The position numbers were made by a program, and so were the translations under genes. A stretch of DNA of 40,907 nt from Candidatus Brocadiaceae bacterium (GTDB lineage Bacteria; Planctomycetota; Brocadiia; SM23-32): contig JAAYEJ010000038.1 in the NCBI GenBank assembly GCA_012728835.1, positions 1 to 40,907 on the forward strand, given 5' to 3'. Below, piece after piece: positions 25,381 through 36,530 of this stretch. The notes below the pieces were generated by a model that did not search any database, was not told the DNA's origin, and saw only the letters and a program-made list of their open reading frames with translations. Positions within the stretch are counted from its first letter, which is position 1; every line of letters starts with the position of its first letter.

Positions 25381-25467
25381 CGGCCGGTTGCGGCGAGCGC
25401 TTCATTCGCGTATCATGGGGCCGTCCCGGTCTTCTTCCCCGGCAGCCTTGCGCAAAGGTCTTACGCC

Positions 25468-26802
25468 ATGTTTCGATTCGCCGCGTTCCGGCCGCTCCGC
25501 TACAACCCCGACGAGATCTCCTTCATCTCGCGCGTCGTGGCCCCGCCCTATGACGTGATCGATTCGCAGGAGGCCAGGGCGCTCCGGGAGCAGGACCCCC
25601 ACAACGTGATCCGCCTCATCCTGGGGCGGGAACCCGAGGGCGGCCGCCCGGAAGGCGAATACGCAGCCGCGGCCGAGTGCCTGAACGCCTGGCGGCGCGC
25701 CGGCGTTCTGATCCGCGACGAAGAGCCGTCCATCTACATCAGCGAGCAGACGTTCACGGCCGACGACCGCCAGTACGTGCGCACCGGCATCCTCTGCGCC
25801 CTGCTGCTGCAGGACTACTCGAGCGACGGCGTGCTGCCCCACGAGAACACGTTCTCCGGACCCAAGATGGACCGGTATCGCCTGATCTCGGCATGCCGCG
25901 CGATCACGAGCCCCGTCTTCGGCATCTTCTCCGACACTGACGGCCAGGCCGACGCGCTGATCGCCGCCTCGACCGACGGGCTGCCCCTCTACGAATTCCG
26001 AGACGAGGCGGATGTCGCCCATCGGATATGGCGAGTACAGGATCCGGCAGTGATCGGCCGACTGGCCGGGCTGCTGGCAGGGGAACGGCTCCTGATCGCC
26101 GACGGCCACCACCGCTACGAGACCGCCCTCCGCTACAGCCGGGAACACCGGAGCGCCGACGGCCCGCCCGGCACGGCACCGGAGGACTTCACCATCCTCT
26201 TCGCCGTCTCGATCGGAAACAGCGGCCTGGTGAGCCAGCCCACGCATCGCCTGGTCAAGGTCGGCGACTCCTTCGACGCGGGCGCGTTCCTCGAGCAGCT
26301 CCGGGAGGACTTCTTCGTCGCAGAGGTGGCCGTCCGAGGCCCGGAAGGCCTGCTGGAGGCCTATCGCGAGGCCGCGGACGAGGCGGGATGGATCGGCGTC
26401 TATCTGTCGCCGGCGCGGTTCCTGAAGCTGCGTCCGATCCTCGCGGATCCCCTCGCCGCGTCGTTCCCGGACCAGCCGGCCGTCTGGCGCGCCCTGCCCG
26501 TGGCCATCCTGCAGAACCTCCTGATCGAGCCCCTCCTGAGCCGCCCCCCCGCCGAGGCGATCCGCACGGGCGAGCTGGGCTTCACCCAGAAGCCGGAACA
26601 GGTCTACTGGCGCGTCGAGGGAGGCCGCAGCGACGTGGGCTTCCTGCTCCCTCCGATCTCGACCCGGACCGTCGAAGAGGTGGCCCGAGCCGGAGCCCGG
26701 ATGCCCCAGAAGTCGACCTACTTCTGGCCGAAGATCCCGTCCGGATTCGTGATCTATCCCCACGATGACGCTGATTGCCTGCCAAGCCTGTCGCCCTTGT
26801 AG
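25468..26802 (+). CDS. DUF1015-family protein
   Basis: 444 residues, the full family length. Family marks: RVVAPPYDVIDSQEARAL near the start, HNVIRLILG, YVRTGILCALLLQDY, HENTFSGPKMDRYRL and the hallmark IADGHHRYETALRY near the middle, with LGFTQKPEQVYWRV and PPISTRTVEEVARAGARMPQKSTYFWPKIPSG near the end. The function of DUF1015 is not established; relatives often sit near serine or phosphoserine metabolism genes, which are not visible here. ATG 25468 has AAAGG about 10 bases upstream. It lies 87 bases after the sigma-like gene and could share its transcript. Confidence 0.92.
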   Translation: MFRFAAFRPLRYNPDEISFISRVVAPPYDVIDSQEARALREQDPHNVIRLILGREPEGGRPEGEYAAAAECLNAWRRAGVLIRDEEPSIYISEQTFTADDRQYVRTGILCALLLQDYSSDGVLPHENTFSGPKMDRYRLISACRAITSPVFGIFSDTDGQADALIAASTDGLPLYEFRDEADVAHRIWRVQDPAVIGRLAGLLAGERLLIADGHHRYETALRYSREHRSADGPPGTAPEDFTILFAVSIGNSGLVSQPTHRLVKVGDSFDAGAFLEQLREDFFVAEVAVRGPEGLLEAYREAADEAGWIGVYLSPARFLKLRPILADPLAASFPDQPAVWRALPVAILQNLLIEPLLSRPPAEAIRTGELGFTQKPEQVYWRVEGGRSDVGFLLPPISTRTVEEVARAGARMPQKSTYFWPKIPSGFVIYPHDDADCLPSLSPL

Positions 26803-26999
26803 CTGCGGGACCGACAGCCGAATCCGGGGCAGGTTTCTTCACTCCCGGCTTCCGATCTGCCCCCCGTGTCCGGCCACGGACCGCGCGGACTCCGGCCCGG
26901 ACCGCTCGGTACGTGCGTCCCCGCAGTCAGGGATCGGGACGGGCGGCCCGTCACTCGACCCTGGACGCCTCTCTGCCCGAGAAATGCGCCTCTCCGGCC

Positions 27000-27029
27000 T
27001 TTACGCCGCAATCGGGTTTCGGGTATAAT
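27000..27029 (+). promoter_or_regulatory. Promoter-like element upstream of dnaN
   Basis: TTTACG (27000-27005), 18-base spacer, perfect TATAAT (27024-27029). It lies 400 bases before dnaN, so it may start a long leader, an untranslated RNA or transcription through the putative origin. Confidence 0.45.
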
Positions 27030-27079
27030 GGAGGCAGACGCGGGGTGGTTCACCCGTTCTTTGTGCAGGGCACGGTGAG

Positions 27080-27271
27080 TGTTGAAATCCTGTCGATAGC
27101 CGGTCGGTTACCTGTGGAAATCGTGTTGGAATGCAGCCGATTGACTGTTGCCCATCTGCCGGTTTTCGCGGGCAGATACGGCCAAGCCCGGAGTCAACGC
27201 TTATGCGGCTTCGCCCGGACCGGATTTCAACCGTTTTTCGTCAACATCTCCCTCGGGCACGGATTTCGTAA
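27080..27271. repeat. Cluster of five TGTTGAAATCC-like 11-mers
   Basis: Plus strand: TGTTGAAATCC at 27080-27090, TGTGGAAATCG at 27113-27123 and TGTTGGAATGC at 27124-27134 (directly abutting the previous copy). Minus strand: GGTTGAAATCC (27222-27232) and TTACGAAATCC (27261-27271). The first and fourth share ten identical bases in opposite orientation. The spacing and both orientations fit initiator-binding boxes, but this is not proven. Confidence 0.5.
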
Positions 27272-27428
27272 GGTATGACCAGAAGGCAACTTAGGAATAA
27301 TCCCCTTCGTTGTCTTCGTTCTCCGTTCCCTTAGTGGTTGTTGTGAATGTCTTTATAGGTAGACGACTCAGAACACAAAACGGTTCCGCGGGAGCCGCCC
27401 TGTCGCACGCATTACTGGAGAATGCGCG

Positions 27429-28538
27429 ATGAAATTGGTAGCCGAACGGGAAGCGCTTTTCCACGGGTTCCAGCGTGTCGGCGCGATCGTCAGCACCAAC
27501 ATCCAGCAGCCCGTCTATCGGAACGTCCGACTACAGGCTTCTGAGGACGTGTGGCTATCGGCCACGGACCTGGAAGTCGGGATTGCCCTGAGGATTCCGG
27601 GCGCACACGTCGAAGAGACGGGCGTGGTTCTCCTGCCCCCAACACGCGTGGCTCCCATCCTGGGCGCGACTCCGGATGAGCACGTATCCATGGTCGAAGA
27701 CGATGGGGCGGTGCGCATCGAGACGAACGACGGGAGATTCCGCATCCTGGGAGAGGATCCGACGGACTTCCCCGACATGCCCGAGCTTCCCGCGACAGGC
27801 GTCGTGGAGGTCGATCCGGAGGTTTTCAAGTACGCCGTGCGGAGGACGTTGTTTGCGGCGGCGGAGGAACGCGGCCGGTTCGCGCTGAACGGCGTCCTGT
27901 TCGTGCTCGGCAAGGACGAGGGGCTGGAAGTCGTGGCGGCCGACGGTGCCCAACTGGCACACGTCAGGAAGAAGGTCAGCAATCCCGAAGGCATCCAGAC
28001 CGAGTTCATCGTGATGAAGCGGGGGCTGGAACTGCTGATGCGGATGGCGGATTACGGCCGGGAGCCCGTGCGGTTTGCGGCGACGGAGAACCAGTTCATC
28101 GCCGAGAACGATGCGGGCCGGATGTTCTGCCAACTGGTCGACGGTCAGTTCCCCAACTACAGGGAAGTCATCCCCGAGGAGGGGAAGGTGAAGGTGCAGC
28201 TCCCGGTGAAGGAGATGTTGAGCGCCGTGAAACGCGCCTTCTTCCTGACGACGGAGCAGGCGCGGGTCGTGGACTTCCGGTTCGTCTCTGGTGAGCTGCT
28301 CATCAGTGCCGAATCGGCGGACATCGGTCGGGCGGACGTGCGGCTGCCGATCGACTATGACGGGGAGGAGGCCACGATCTCCTTCAACCCCGCGTTCCTT
28401 CAGAACATGCTGTCCGTCGTGGAGCGGGACGTCGTCAAGATGCGCTTCAACGACCATCGCTCGCCTTGCGTTCTGAAAAGCGGTCTGGACTACACCTACG
28501 TTCTGAGCCCGGTCGTCCGGGAAGAGGCCGAGGTATGA
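27429..28538 (+). CDS. dnaN: DNA polymerase III beta subunit (sliding clamp)
   Basis: 369 residues, the standard clamp length, built of three similar domains. The ring tethers polymerase III to DNA. Recognisable parts: the start MKLVAEREALFHGFQRVGAIV, LSATDLEVGIALRIPG, FRILGEDPTDFPDMPELP, LNGVLFVLGKDEGLEVVAADG, CQLVDGQFPNYREVIPEE and the C-terminal YTYVLSPV. Start ATG 27429 is 8 bases after GGAG. Its TGA overlaps the dciA ATG (ATGA). dnaA and recF, common neighbours, are not beside it in this window; the long non-coding region upstream is a candidate origin. Confidence 0.97.
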   Translation: MKLVAEREALFHGFQRVGAIVSTNIQQPVYRNVRLQASEDVWLSATDLEVGIALRIPGAHVEETGVVLLPPTRVAPILGATPDEHVSMVEDDGAVRIETNDGRFRILGEDPTDFPDMPELPATGVVEVDPEVFKYAVRRTLFAAAEERGRFALNGVLFVLGKDEGLEVVAADGAQLAHVRKKVSNPEGIQTEFIVMKRGLELLMRMADYGREPVRFAATENQFIAENDAGRMFCQLVDGQFPNYREVIPEEGKVKVQLPVKEMLSAVKRAFFLTTEQARVVDFRFVSGELLISAESADIGRADVRLPIDYDGEEATISFNPAFLQNMLSVVERDVVKMRFNDHRSPCVLKSGLDYTYVLSPVVREEAEV

Positions 28539-28885
28539 GTGGTCCCGCCCCGTGGGATGCGCGGGAGACGGCCCGGTCGTTCGGAGATGTAGTCCGTGCG
28601 GTTCTGCGCAGGAAGAAGTTCGCCGAGAAGGGTCGCTACGGACGGCTCGTGAAGGTCTGGAACGATCTGGTGGGACCGGGGGTGGCGGAGCACACCCGTG
28701 TGAAGGCATTCCAGGACGGGCGGCTTGTGGTGGACGTAGGCTCGCCGGCCCTACTCCATGAACTCAACGGCTTCCTCAAAGACAGCCTGCTGGCAGGTAT
28801 GCAGTCGACGGACGCCGGCCGCGACATCGCCCGGTTGGAGTTCCGTTTGGGCGTCGTGCGTTGCGACGGCGACGAAGGCAGATAG
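28535..28885 (+). CDS. dciA: DciA-like protein (DUF721)
   Basis: 116 residues. Small DUF721 protein; DciA loads or recruits the replicative helicase DnaB in bacteria lacking DnaC. Family marks are SFGDVVRAVLRRKKFAEKGRYGRLVKVWNDLVGPGVAEHTRVKAFQDGRLVVDVGS, with the KVWNDLVGP core and LLHELNGFLKDSLL, while the last 20 residues vary. It overlaps dnaN by four bases and is followed 18 bases later by gyrB, the gene order that is typical for dciA. The role therefore rests on both sequence and position. Confidence 0.9.
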   Translation: MSGPAPWDARETARSFGDVVRAVLRRKKFAEKGRYGRLVKVWNDLVGPGVAEHTRVKAFQDGRLVVDVGSPALLHELNGFLKDSLLAGMQSTDAGRDIARLEFRLGVVRCDGDEGR

Positions 28886-31378
<2,493 letters not shown>

Positions 31379-31442
31379 GATGAGCAGACACGCGTCCGCC
31401 GGCGCGCCTGGCCTTCAGGCCCTTCGGATCCGGGAGGCGGAG

Positions 31443-32429
31443 ATGGAGTGTCCGCACTGTGGAGCGCCCCTGGCCGGCTCGTATCTGGGGCGCCGGGACC
31501 GGAAGGCCGTCTGCCCGGTCTGCGCGGGGTCTCTGGCCCCGGACCGGCCGGCAGAGCCCGAGCCCGAGCCCGAGCCGGAGCGGACGCGTTGGTCCTTCGG
31601 CCACTCGCAGGAGGACGACCCGTCCGGGCCGGCGTTCGTGTGTCTGCCGGAAGGGCAGAAGGTCAACCCGCTGACGGCCGGGCCGTTGCTCGAGCAGTAC
31701 GCGGGTCTGTCGCGCATCGACGCGCGGCGGCGCGCCGCCCGCAACATGGGCCTTCTGGCCGAGGGACTGGGCCTGGACAGGGCCCGGGACCTAGTGGCCG
31801 CCCTGCGCGAGTTGGGCGTCGAGGCGTTCGCGCTGTCGGCGGCCCGCGTGCCCGGCGAGATGGTCGAGGTGCCGATCGAGCGGATCGACGGCGCCGAAGA
31901 CGATGCGCTGCACATACAGATGAACGCCCGGGGCGAGATCCGGGCGGTGGCGTGGTCGCAGGTCGTGGCGGGACTCTGCACGCGCAAGCGGTTCCCCGAA
32001 CGCGAGCAGGTGGCCGTCACGGTGGACCGTCCCGTCAGGCGGGCGGCCGGGCTCGGCATCCGGTGGACGACGATGGAGTCCGAGACGCGATACATGACGC
32101 AACCGGTGCGGCCGCGGCCGCAGGTGACTCTGGTGCTTTCGGGCCGGCCGGGCCAGGCGCACATCGTGACGTTCGGTGAAGATGACGTGCGGTACGCCTA
32201 TCTGGGCGCGCGCATCCTGCCGACTCAGCAGCGGAACCTGGGCCTGCTGTTGCGGGACATCGCGGCGCACTGCCCGCACGGGTTCTTCCCGCAGGGCTAC
32301 CGGGCGGCGTCGGGAGGTGCGTTCGATCGCGTGCCGGCGGTGGTCGGCACGCTGGAGTACGGGCGTTACGTGCAGTGGGCGGTGTGCTGTGCCGCCGCGA
32401 GCAACCTGTTTCATACCGACGGCGCGTAG
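31443..32429 (+). CDS. Unrecognised zinc-ribbon protein between gyrB and gyrA
   Basis: 328 residues. I do not recognise the family. The N-terminus has a four-cysteine zinc ribbon (Cys3, Cys6, Cys24, Cys27: CPHCGAP and CPVCAGS), followed by a Pro-Glu repeat linker (35-47). Residues about 85-140 are helical and repeat-like (SRIDARRRAARNMGLLAEGL, RDLVAALRELGVEAFAL). The last 180 residues form a mixed domain (TQQRNLGLLLRDIAAHCPHG) with no catalytic motif seen. ATG 31443 is chosen since GGGAGG stands 5 bases before it; the frame is open back to ATG 31380, 2 bases after the gyrB stop. Co-transcription with the gyrase genes is very likely. Confidence 0.75.
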   Translation: MECPHCGAPLAGSYLGRRDRKAVCPVCAGSLAPDRPAEPEPEPEPERTRWSFGHSQEDDPSGPAFVCLPEGQKVNPLTAGPLLEQYAGLSRIDARRRAARNMGLLAEGLGLDRARDLVAALRELGVEAFALSAARVPGEMVEVPIERIDGAEDDALHIQMNARGEIRAVAWSQVVAGLCTRKRFPEREQVAVTVDRPVRRAAGLGIRWTTMESETRYMTQPVRPRPQVTLVLSGRPGQAHIVTFGEDDVRYAYLGARILPTQQRNLGLLLRDIAAHCPHGFFPQGYRAASGGAFDRVPAVVGTLEYGRYVQWAVCCAAASNLFHTDGA

Positions 32430-32459
32430 CCGTCCGGACAGACGGAAGCGTGTGATCAT

Positions 32460-35021
32460 ATGACCAAGGACGCGGGCCGGGTCGAGGAACTGCTCATCGA
32501 GCAGGAGATGAAGGACGCCTATCTGACGTTCGCCATGAGCGTCATCATCAGCCGGGCGCTGCCGGACGCCCGCGACGGGCTCAAGCCCGTGCAGCGCCGC
32601 ATCCTGCGGGGCATGGACGAGCTGAACCTCGGTCCCCGGTCCAAGACGCGAAAGTGCGGCAAGATCGTCGGCGACGTCCACGGCAACTACCATCCTCACG
32701 GCGAGACGGCCATCTACGACACGCTCGTGCGCCTCGCGCAGCCGTTCACGCTCCGCTACCCGCTCATCTCGGGGCAGGGCAACTTCGGATCGCTCGACGG
32801 CGATCCCGCAGCGGCCCAGCGCTACACCGAGGCCCGGCTGAGCCGCGCCGGCGCCGAGATGCTGGCCGACCTGAACCTCGACACCGTGGACTTCGTCGAG
32901 AACTACGACAACACCCGCATGGAGCCCTCGGTGCTCCCCGGGCGCTTCCCGAACCTGCTGGCGAACGGGGCGGCCGGCATCGCCGTGGGCATGGCCACGA
33001 GCATCCCGCCGCACAACATCCGCGAACTCTGCGACGCCATCACGGCCGTCATGGACAACCCCGGAATCACCGTGCGCGAGATCATGCAGATCATGCCCGG
33101 CCCCGACTTCCCGACCGGCGGGACGATCTGCGGGCAGCAGGGCATCTACGACGGCTACAGCACGGGCCGGGGGACGCTCGTCCTGCGCTCGCGGTCGCAC
33201 CTCGAGGAGGGCCGCGGCGGCCGGCGGCGTCTCGTCTTCACCGATCCCGCCTGGCGCATGGACCGCGACTCCCTGGTGACCCGAATCGCCGAGGCCGTGC
33301 AGGCGGGGCGCGTCGAGGACGTCAGCGACATCCGCAACGAGAGCGACAAGGGCGGCACGCGCATCGTCGTCGACCTGAAGCGCGAGGCCGACGCCGACGT
33401 CGTGCTCAACCAGCTCTACCGCTACACCCCCCTGCAGGGCACCGTCAGCCTCATCCTGATTGCCATCGTCAACGGCTACCCGGAGACGCTGGGCATCAAG
33501 CGGGCGATGCAGCTCTACCTGGAGCACCGCACCGAGGTCATCCGCCGCCGCACGACCAACCTGCTGGGCAAGGCCGAGGACCGCGCACACGTCCTGGAGG
33601 GCCTCCGGATCGCCATCATCAACATCGACGAGGTGATCCGCATCATCCGCGACAGCCGCGAGGTGGCCGAGGCCCGGCAGCGGCTCAAGGACAGGTTCCA
33701 GTTGACCGACCGGCAGGTCGACGCCATCGTCTCAATGCAGCTGCGCAGCCTGGTGGGCCTGGAACGCCTCAAGGTCGAGCAGGAACACGCCGAGCAACTG
33801 GCGCGGATCGAGGAATACCGGAGCATCCTGGCCAACCCCGAGAAGGTCAAGGACATCATCCGCGATGATCTGGCGGACATCCACCGCACCTACGGCGACC
33901 AACGCCGCACGGACATCTCCGGAGAGGTGGAGATCTTCGGCCGCGAGGACCTGATCGCGGAGGAGGAGACGATCGTCACCGTGAGCCATCGCGGCTACGT
34001 GAAGAGGACGCGGCCCGACGAGTTCCGCGCCCAGGGCCGCGGCGGCAAGGGCGTCATCGGGGCCGACGTCCAGGACGACGACTTCATCGAGTTCGCCTTT
34101 GCCGCCAGCACGCATGACTACATGCTGTTCTTCACGAACCTGGGTCAGGTCTACTGGCTCAAGGTGTTCATGCTGCCGCAGATGCCGCGCACCGCCCGCG
34201 GGCGGGCGCTCGTCAACGTGCTGACGCTTCAGGAAGGCGAGCGCGTCACGGGGGTCATTCCCGTCAGCGAGTTCGACGAGGACTACTACCTGCTGATGGC
34301 CACCTCGGCCGGCGTTGTGAAGAAGACGCCGCTGGACGCCTTCGGCAAGCGCGGTTCCGGCGGCATCATCGCCCTGAGCCTGGCCGAGGGCGACCAGCTC
34401 ATCGGCGTGCGCAAGACCAACGGCAAGCAGGACATCATCCTCGGCACGCAGAAGGGCCGCGCGATACGGTTCAACGAGCAGGACGTGCGGCCGATGGGCC
34501 GCACCGCCGCCGGCGTGCGCGGCATCCGCCTGCGCAAGGGCGACCGCGTCGTGGGACTGGCCATCGTGTGCGAGGGCGCCGCCCTGCTGACCGTGAGTGA
34601 GAACGGATACGGCAAGCGCACGGACTTCTCCGAATACGCCTCCCAGCGCCGCGGCGGACAGGGCGTCATCGCCATCAAGGTGTCCGCCCGCAACGGCGCG
34701 GTCGTGGCCGTGCACGAGACGTTCGAGACCGAACAGCTCATCCTGGTCACCGAACAGGGGAAGACCGTGCGGATCCCGGCCGCGTCCGTCAGCTGCATCG
34801 GGCGCAACACGCAGGGCGTGCGCATGATCACGACCGACGCCGGCGACCGGGTCAGCAGCGTGGCGGCCATCGTGCCGGACGACGACGAGGAGGAGACGGT
34901 CGAGACCGCAGGCGAGGTCCCGGAGCCCGCGCCGGCCGAGCCGGAGCCCGCCGAGGATGAGGATGGCGGCTCGGATGCCGACGACGCCGAGGATGCCGAC
35001 GCTCAGGAGTTCGATGCCTGA
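32460..35021 (+). CDS. gyrA: DNA gyrase subunit A
   Basis: 853 residues. The N-terminal winged-helix region contains the catalytic Tyr122 in AAAQRYTEARL, at the same number as in Escherichia coli. The quinolone-pocket motif is GETAIYD (81-87): Glu82 and Thr83 replace the usual Asp and Ser, and Asp87 is kept. The C-terminal beta-pinwheel repeats carry the GyrA box QRRGGQG at 729-735, which separates it from ParC. The last 50 residues are highly acidic, as in many gyrases. ATG 32460 has GGAAG upstream. It forms the cleavage-rejoining core with GyrB. Confidence 0.97.
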   Translation: MTKDAGRVEELLIEQEMKDAYLTFAMSVIISRALPDARDGLKPVQRRILRGMDELNLGPRSKTRKCGKIVGDVHGNYHPHGETAIYDTLVRLAQPFTLRYPLISGQGNFGSLDGDPAAAQRYTEARLSRAGAEMLADLNLDTVDFVENYDNTRMEPSVLPGRFPNLLANGAAGIAVGMATSIPPHNIRELCDAITAVMDNPGITVREIMQIMPGPDFPTGGTICGQQGIYDGYSTGRGTLVLRSRSHLEEGRGGRRRLVFTDPAWRMDRDSLVTRIAEAVQAGRVEDVSDIRNESDKGGTRIVVDLKREADADVVLNQLYRYTPLQGTVSLILIAIVNGYPETLGIKRAMQLYLEHRTEVIRRRTTNLLGKAEDRAHVLEGLRIAIINIDEVIRIIRDSREVAEARQRLKDRFQLTDRQVDAIVSMQLRSLVGLERLKVEQEHAEQLARIEEYRSILANPEKVKDIIRDDLADIHRTYGDQRRTDISGEVEIFGREDLIAEEETIVTVSHRGYVKRTRPDEFRAQGRGGKGVIGADVQDDDFIEFAFAASTHDYMLFFTNLGQVYWLKVFMLPQMPRTARGRALVNVLTLQEGERVTGVIPVSEFDEDYYLLMATSAGVVKKTPLDAFGKRGSGGIIALSLAEGDQLIGVRKTNGKQDIILGTQKGRAIRFNEQDVRPMGRTAAGVRGIRLRKGDRVVGLAIVCEGAALLTVSENGYGKRTDFSEYASQRRGGQGVIAIKVSARNGAVVAVHETFETEQLILVTEQGKTVRIPAASVSCIGRNTQGVRMITTDAGDRVSSVAAIVPDDDEEETVETAGEVPEPAPAEPEPAEDEDGGSDADDAEDADAQEFDA

Positions 35022-35048
35022 GCAACCCTTGCCTGAGGAGCGCTTTCC

Positions 35049-35948
35049 ATGCAGATGCCCGAAACCCTGGCAGTCACGGACCTGCCGGGCCTCGAGCCGG
35101 TCAGTCGCGGCAAGGTGCGCGACATCTACGCCGTCGATGATCGCCTGCTGATCGTCGCCACGGACCGCATCAGTTGCTTCGACGTCGTGCTACGCACGGC
35201 GATCCCCTGGAAGGGCAAGGTGCTGACCCACCTGACGGAGTTCTGGCTGGGCCGCCTGGCCCACCTGGCGCCCAACCACCTTGTGACGACCGACGTCGGG
35301 CGGATGGGCCTGGCCGTTGCGCCCCATGCCGCCTCGCTGCGCGGCCGCAGCATGCTGGTCCGGCGCGCGGACATCGTGCCGGTCGAGTGCGTCGTGCGCG
35401 GCTACCTGTCCGGATCGGGCTGGCGCTCCTACCGCGAGAGCGGCTCGGTGTGCGGCGTCGCGCTGCCGGACGGCCTGCGCGAGAGCGATCGGCTCCCGGA
35501 ACCCATCTTCACCCCCACCACGAAGGCCGACGCAGGCCATGACCTGCCCCTGACGATGGCCGAGGTCGAGTCGCGCGTGGGCGCCGACCTGGCCCGGCGC
35601 CTGAAGGACCTGTCCATCCGCGTCTACCTGGAGGCCTCCGACTACGCCGCCGGGCAAGGCATCATCATCAGCGACACGAAGTTCGAATGGGGCTTCGTGG
35701 ACGGAGAGCTGACGCTGGCGGATGAAGTGCTCACGCCTGATTCCTCGCGCTTCTGGCCGGCCGATCTCTATGCGCCCGGGCGTGCGCAGGCGTCCTACGA
35801 CAAGCAGTACGTGCGCGACTGGCTGGATGAGGCGGGATGGGACCACGAGCCGCCCTCCCCCGAGCTGCCGGACGAGGTCGTGCGCAGAACCGCCGAGAAG
35901 TACCTCGAAGCCTGCCGCCTGCTCACCGGCCGCACGCCGGAGGCCTGA
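35049..35948 (+). CDS. purC: Phosphoribosylaminoimidazole-succinocarboxamide synthase
   Basis: 299 residues, typical of the longer SAICAR synthetases. It joins aspartate to CAIR with ATP in purine synthesis. Motifs: SRGKVRDIYAVDDRLLIVATDRISCFDVVL at the start, IVPVECVVRGYLSGSGWRSY, PIFTPTTKADAGHD, GIIISDTKFEWG and LADEVLTPDSSRFWPAD, with YDKQYVRDWL near the end. ATG 35049 follows GAGGAG by 8 bases. It begins 27 bases after gyrA, on the same strand. The stop TGA lies only 7 bases from the stop of the convergent next gene. Confidence 0.97.
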   Translation: MQMPETLAVTDLPGLEPVSRGKVRDIYAVDDRLLIVATDRISCFDVVLRTAIPWKGKVLTHLTEFWLGRLAHLAPNHLVTTDVGRMGLAVAPHAASLRGRSMLVRRADIVPVECVVRGYLSGSGWRSYRESGSVCGVALPDGLRESDRLPEPIFTPTTKADAGHDLPLTMAEVESRVGADLARRLKDLSIRVYLEASDYAAGQGIIISDTKFEWGFVDGELTLADEVLTPDSSRFWPADLYAPGRAQASYDKQYVRDWLDEAGWDHEPPSPELPDEVVRRTAEKYLEACRLLTGRTPEA

Positions 35949-35955
35949 GGCCGGC

Positions 35956-36513
35956 TCACCCCAGCCCGAAGAGCGACTTGACCGCGCTCCAGAGGGCTGT
36001 GAAGTGCTCGACGGCATCGGGGTCGCGCACGGTGCCGGACCAGACGTGCCTGCCCACGCCGGCCTGCGCAAGCACGTACGTGCCGATGGCAAGCTGCCCG
36101 ATCGCAGTCGTCCCGGTCGCGAACTGCCCCAGACCGAAGCTCACCCCCAGCGCAACCTGCCCGACGGCGGCCAGGCCGGCGACCACCTGTCCGAACCCGA
36201 ACAGAAGCCCGACGCCGATCTGGGCGATCGTCACGAACCCGAATCCAAACTGGCCGACGGCCACGATGCCTTTGGCGACCCGCAGCTTGAGCGTCTGCGG
36301 GTCCCGTCCGATGGCCACGTGCACCAGCGGAAGGCCGAGCAGCTCTGCCTTCGTGCGCCATTCAAAGCCCCACCCGCGTTTGGGCCGCCGGCCGGATGCA
36401 GCGACGACGGGAGCCGGGGCGGCGGGCTCTTTGAGCGGATAGCCGCACTGCGGACAGGTGACGGCCTTCTCACTGACGCCGCGCCCGCATTCCGGGCAGA
36501 CGATCAATGCCAT
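35956..36513 (-). CDS. Zinc-ribbon protein with hydrophobic Gly-rich repeats
   Basis: 185 residues. A zinc ribbon is formed by Cys6, Cys9, Cys20 and Cys23 (CPECGRG, CPQCGYP), followed by a linker. Residues about 80-155 hold at least six hydrophobic repeats of about 12 residues built on GQ-hydrophobic-x-x-G (IVAVGQFGFGF, GFGQVVAGLA, AVGQVALGVS, GLGQFATGTT, AIGQLAIGTY). The stretch may be a beta-helix-like stack or may sit at the membrane. I do not know a function. ATG 36513 has AGAGAGGGA upstream; the longer open frame adds a poor N-terminus. Confidence 0.75.
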   Translation of the reverse strand: MALIVCPECGRGVSEKAVTCPQCGYPLKEPAAPAPVVAASGRRPKRGWGFEWRTKAELLGLPLVHVAIGRDPQTLKLRVAKGIVAVGQFGFGFVTIAQIGVGLLFGFGQVVAGLAAVGQVALGVSFGLGQFATGTTAIGQLAIGTYVLAQAGVGRHVWSGTVRDPDAVEHFTALWSAVKSLFGLG

Positions 36514-36530
36514 GGTTCCCTCTCTGCCGT

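Larger units (their letters stand above)
26803..27428. other. 626-base gene-free region upstream of dnaN, candidate replication origin
   Basis: No gene is supported. The right half is clearly richer in A and T than the rest of the window, most of all 27275-27400 before dnaN. Positions 27080-27271 hold five related 11-mers around TGTTGAAATCC, on both strands; see the separate repeat entry. Canonical DnaA boxes (TTATCCACA) are absent; TGTGGAAAT at 27113 matches the reverse box in 7 of 9 positions. A promoter-like TTTACG/TATAAT pair lies at 27000-27029. The neighbours dnaN, dciA, gyrB and gyrA are those found beside many bacterial origins. The call is inference. Confidence 0.45.

Noticed and set aside
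26803-27428. Search for canonical DnaA boxes (TTATCCACA)
   Set aside because: Only a 7-of-9 match (TGTGGAAAT) found; I therefore report the 11-mer cluster and not DnaA boxes.
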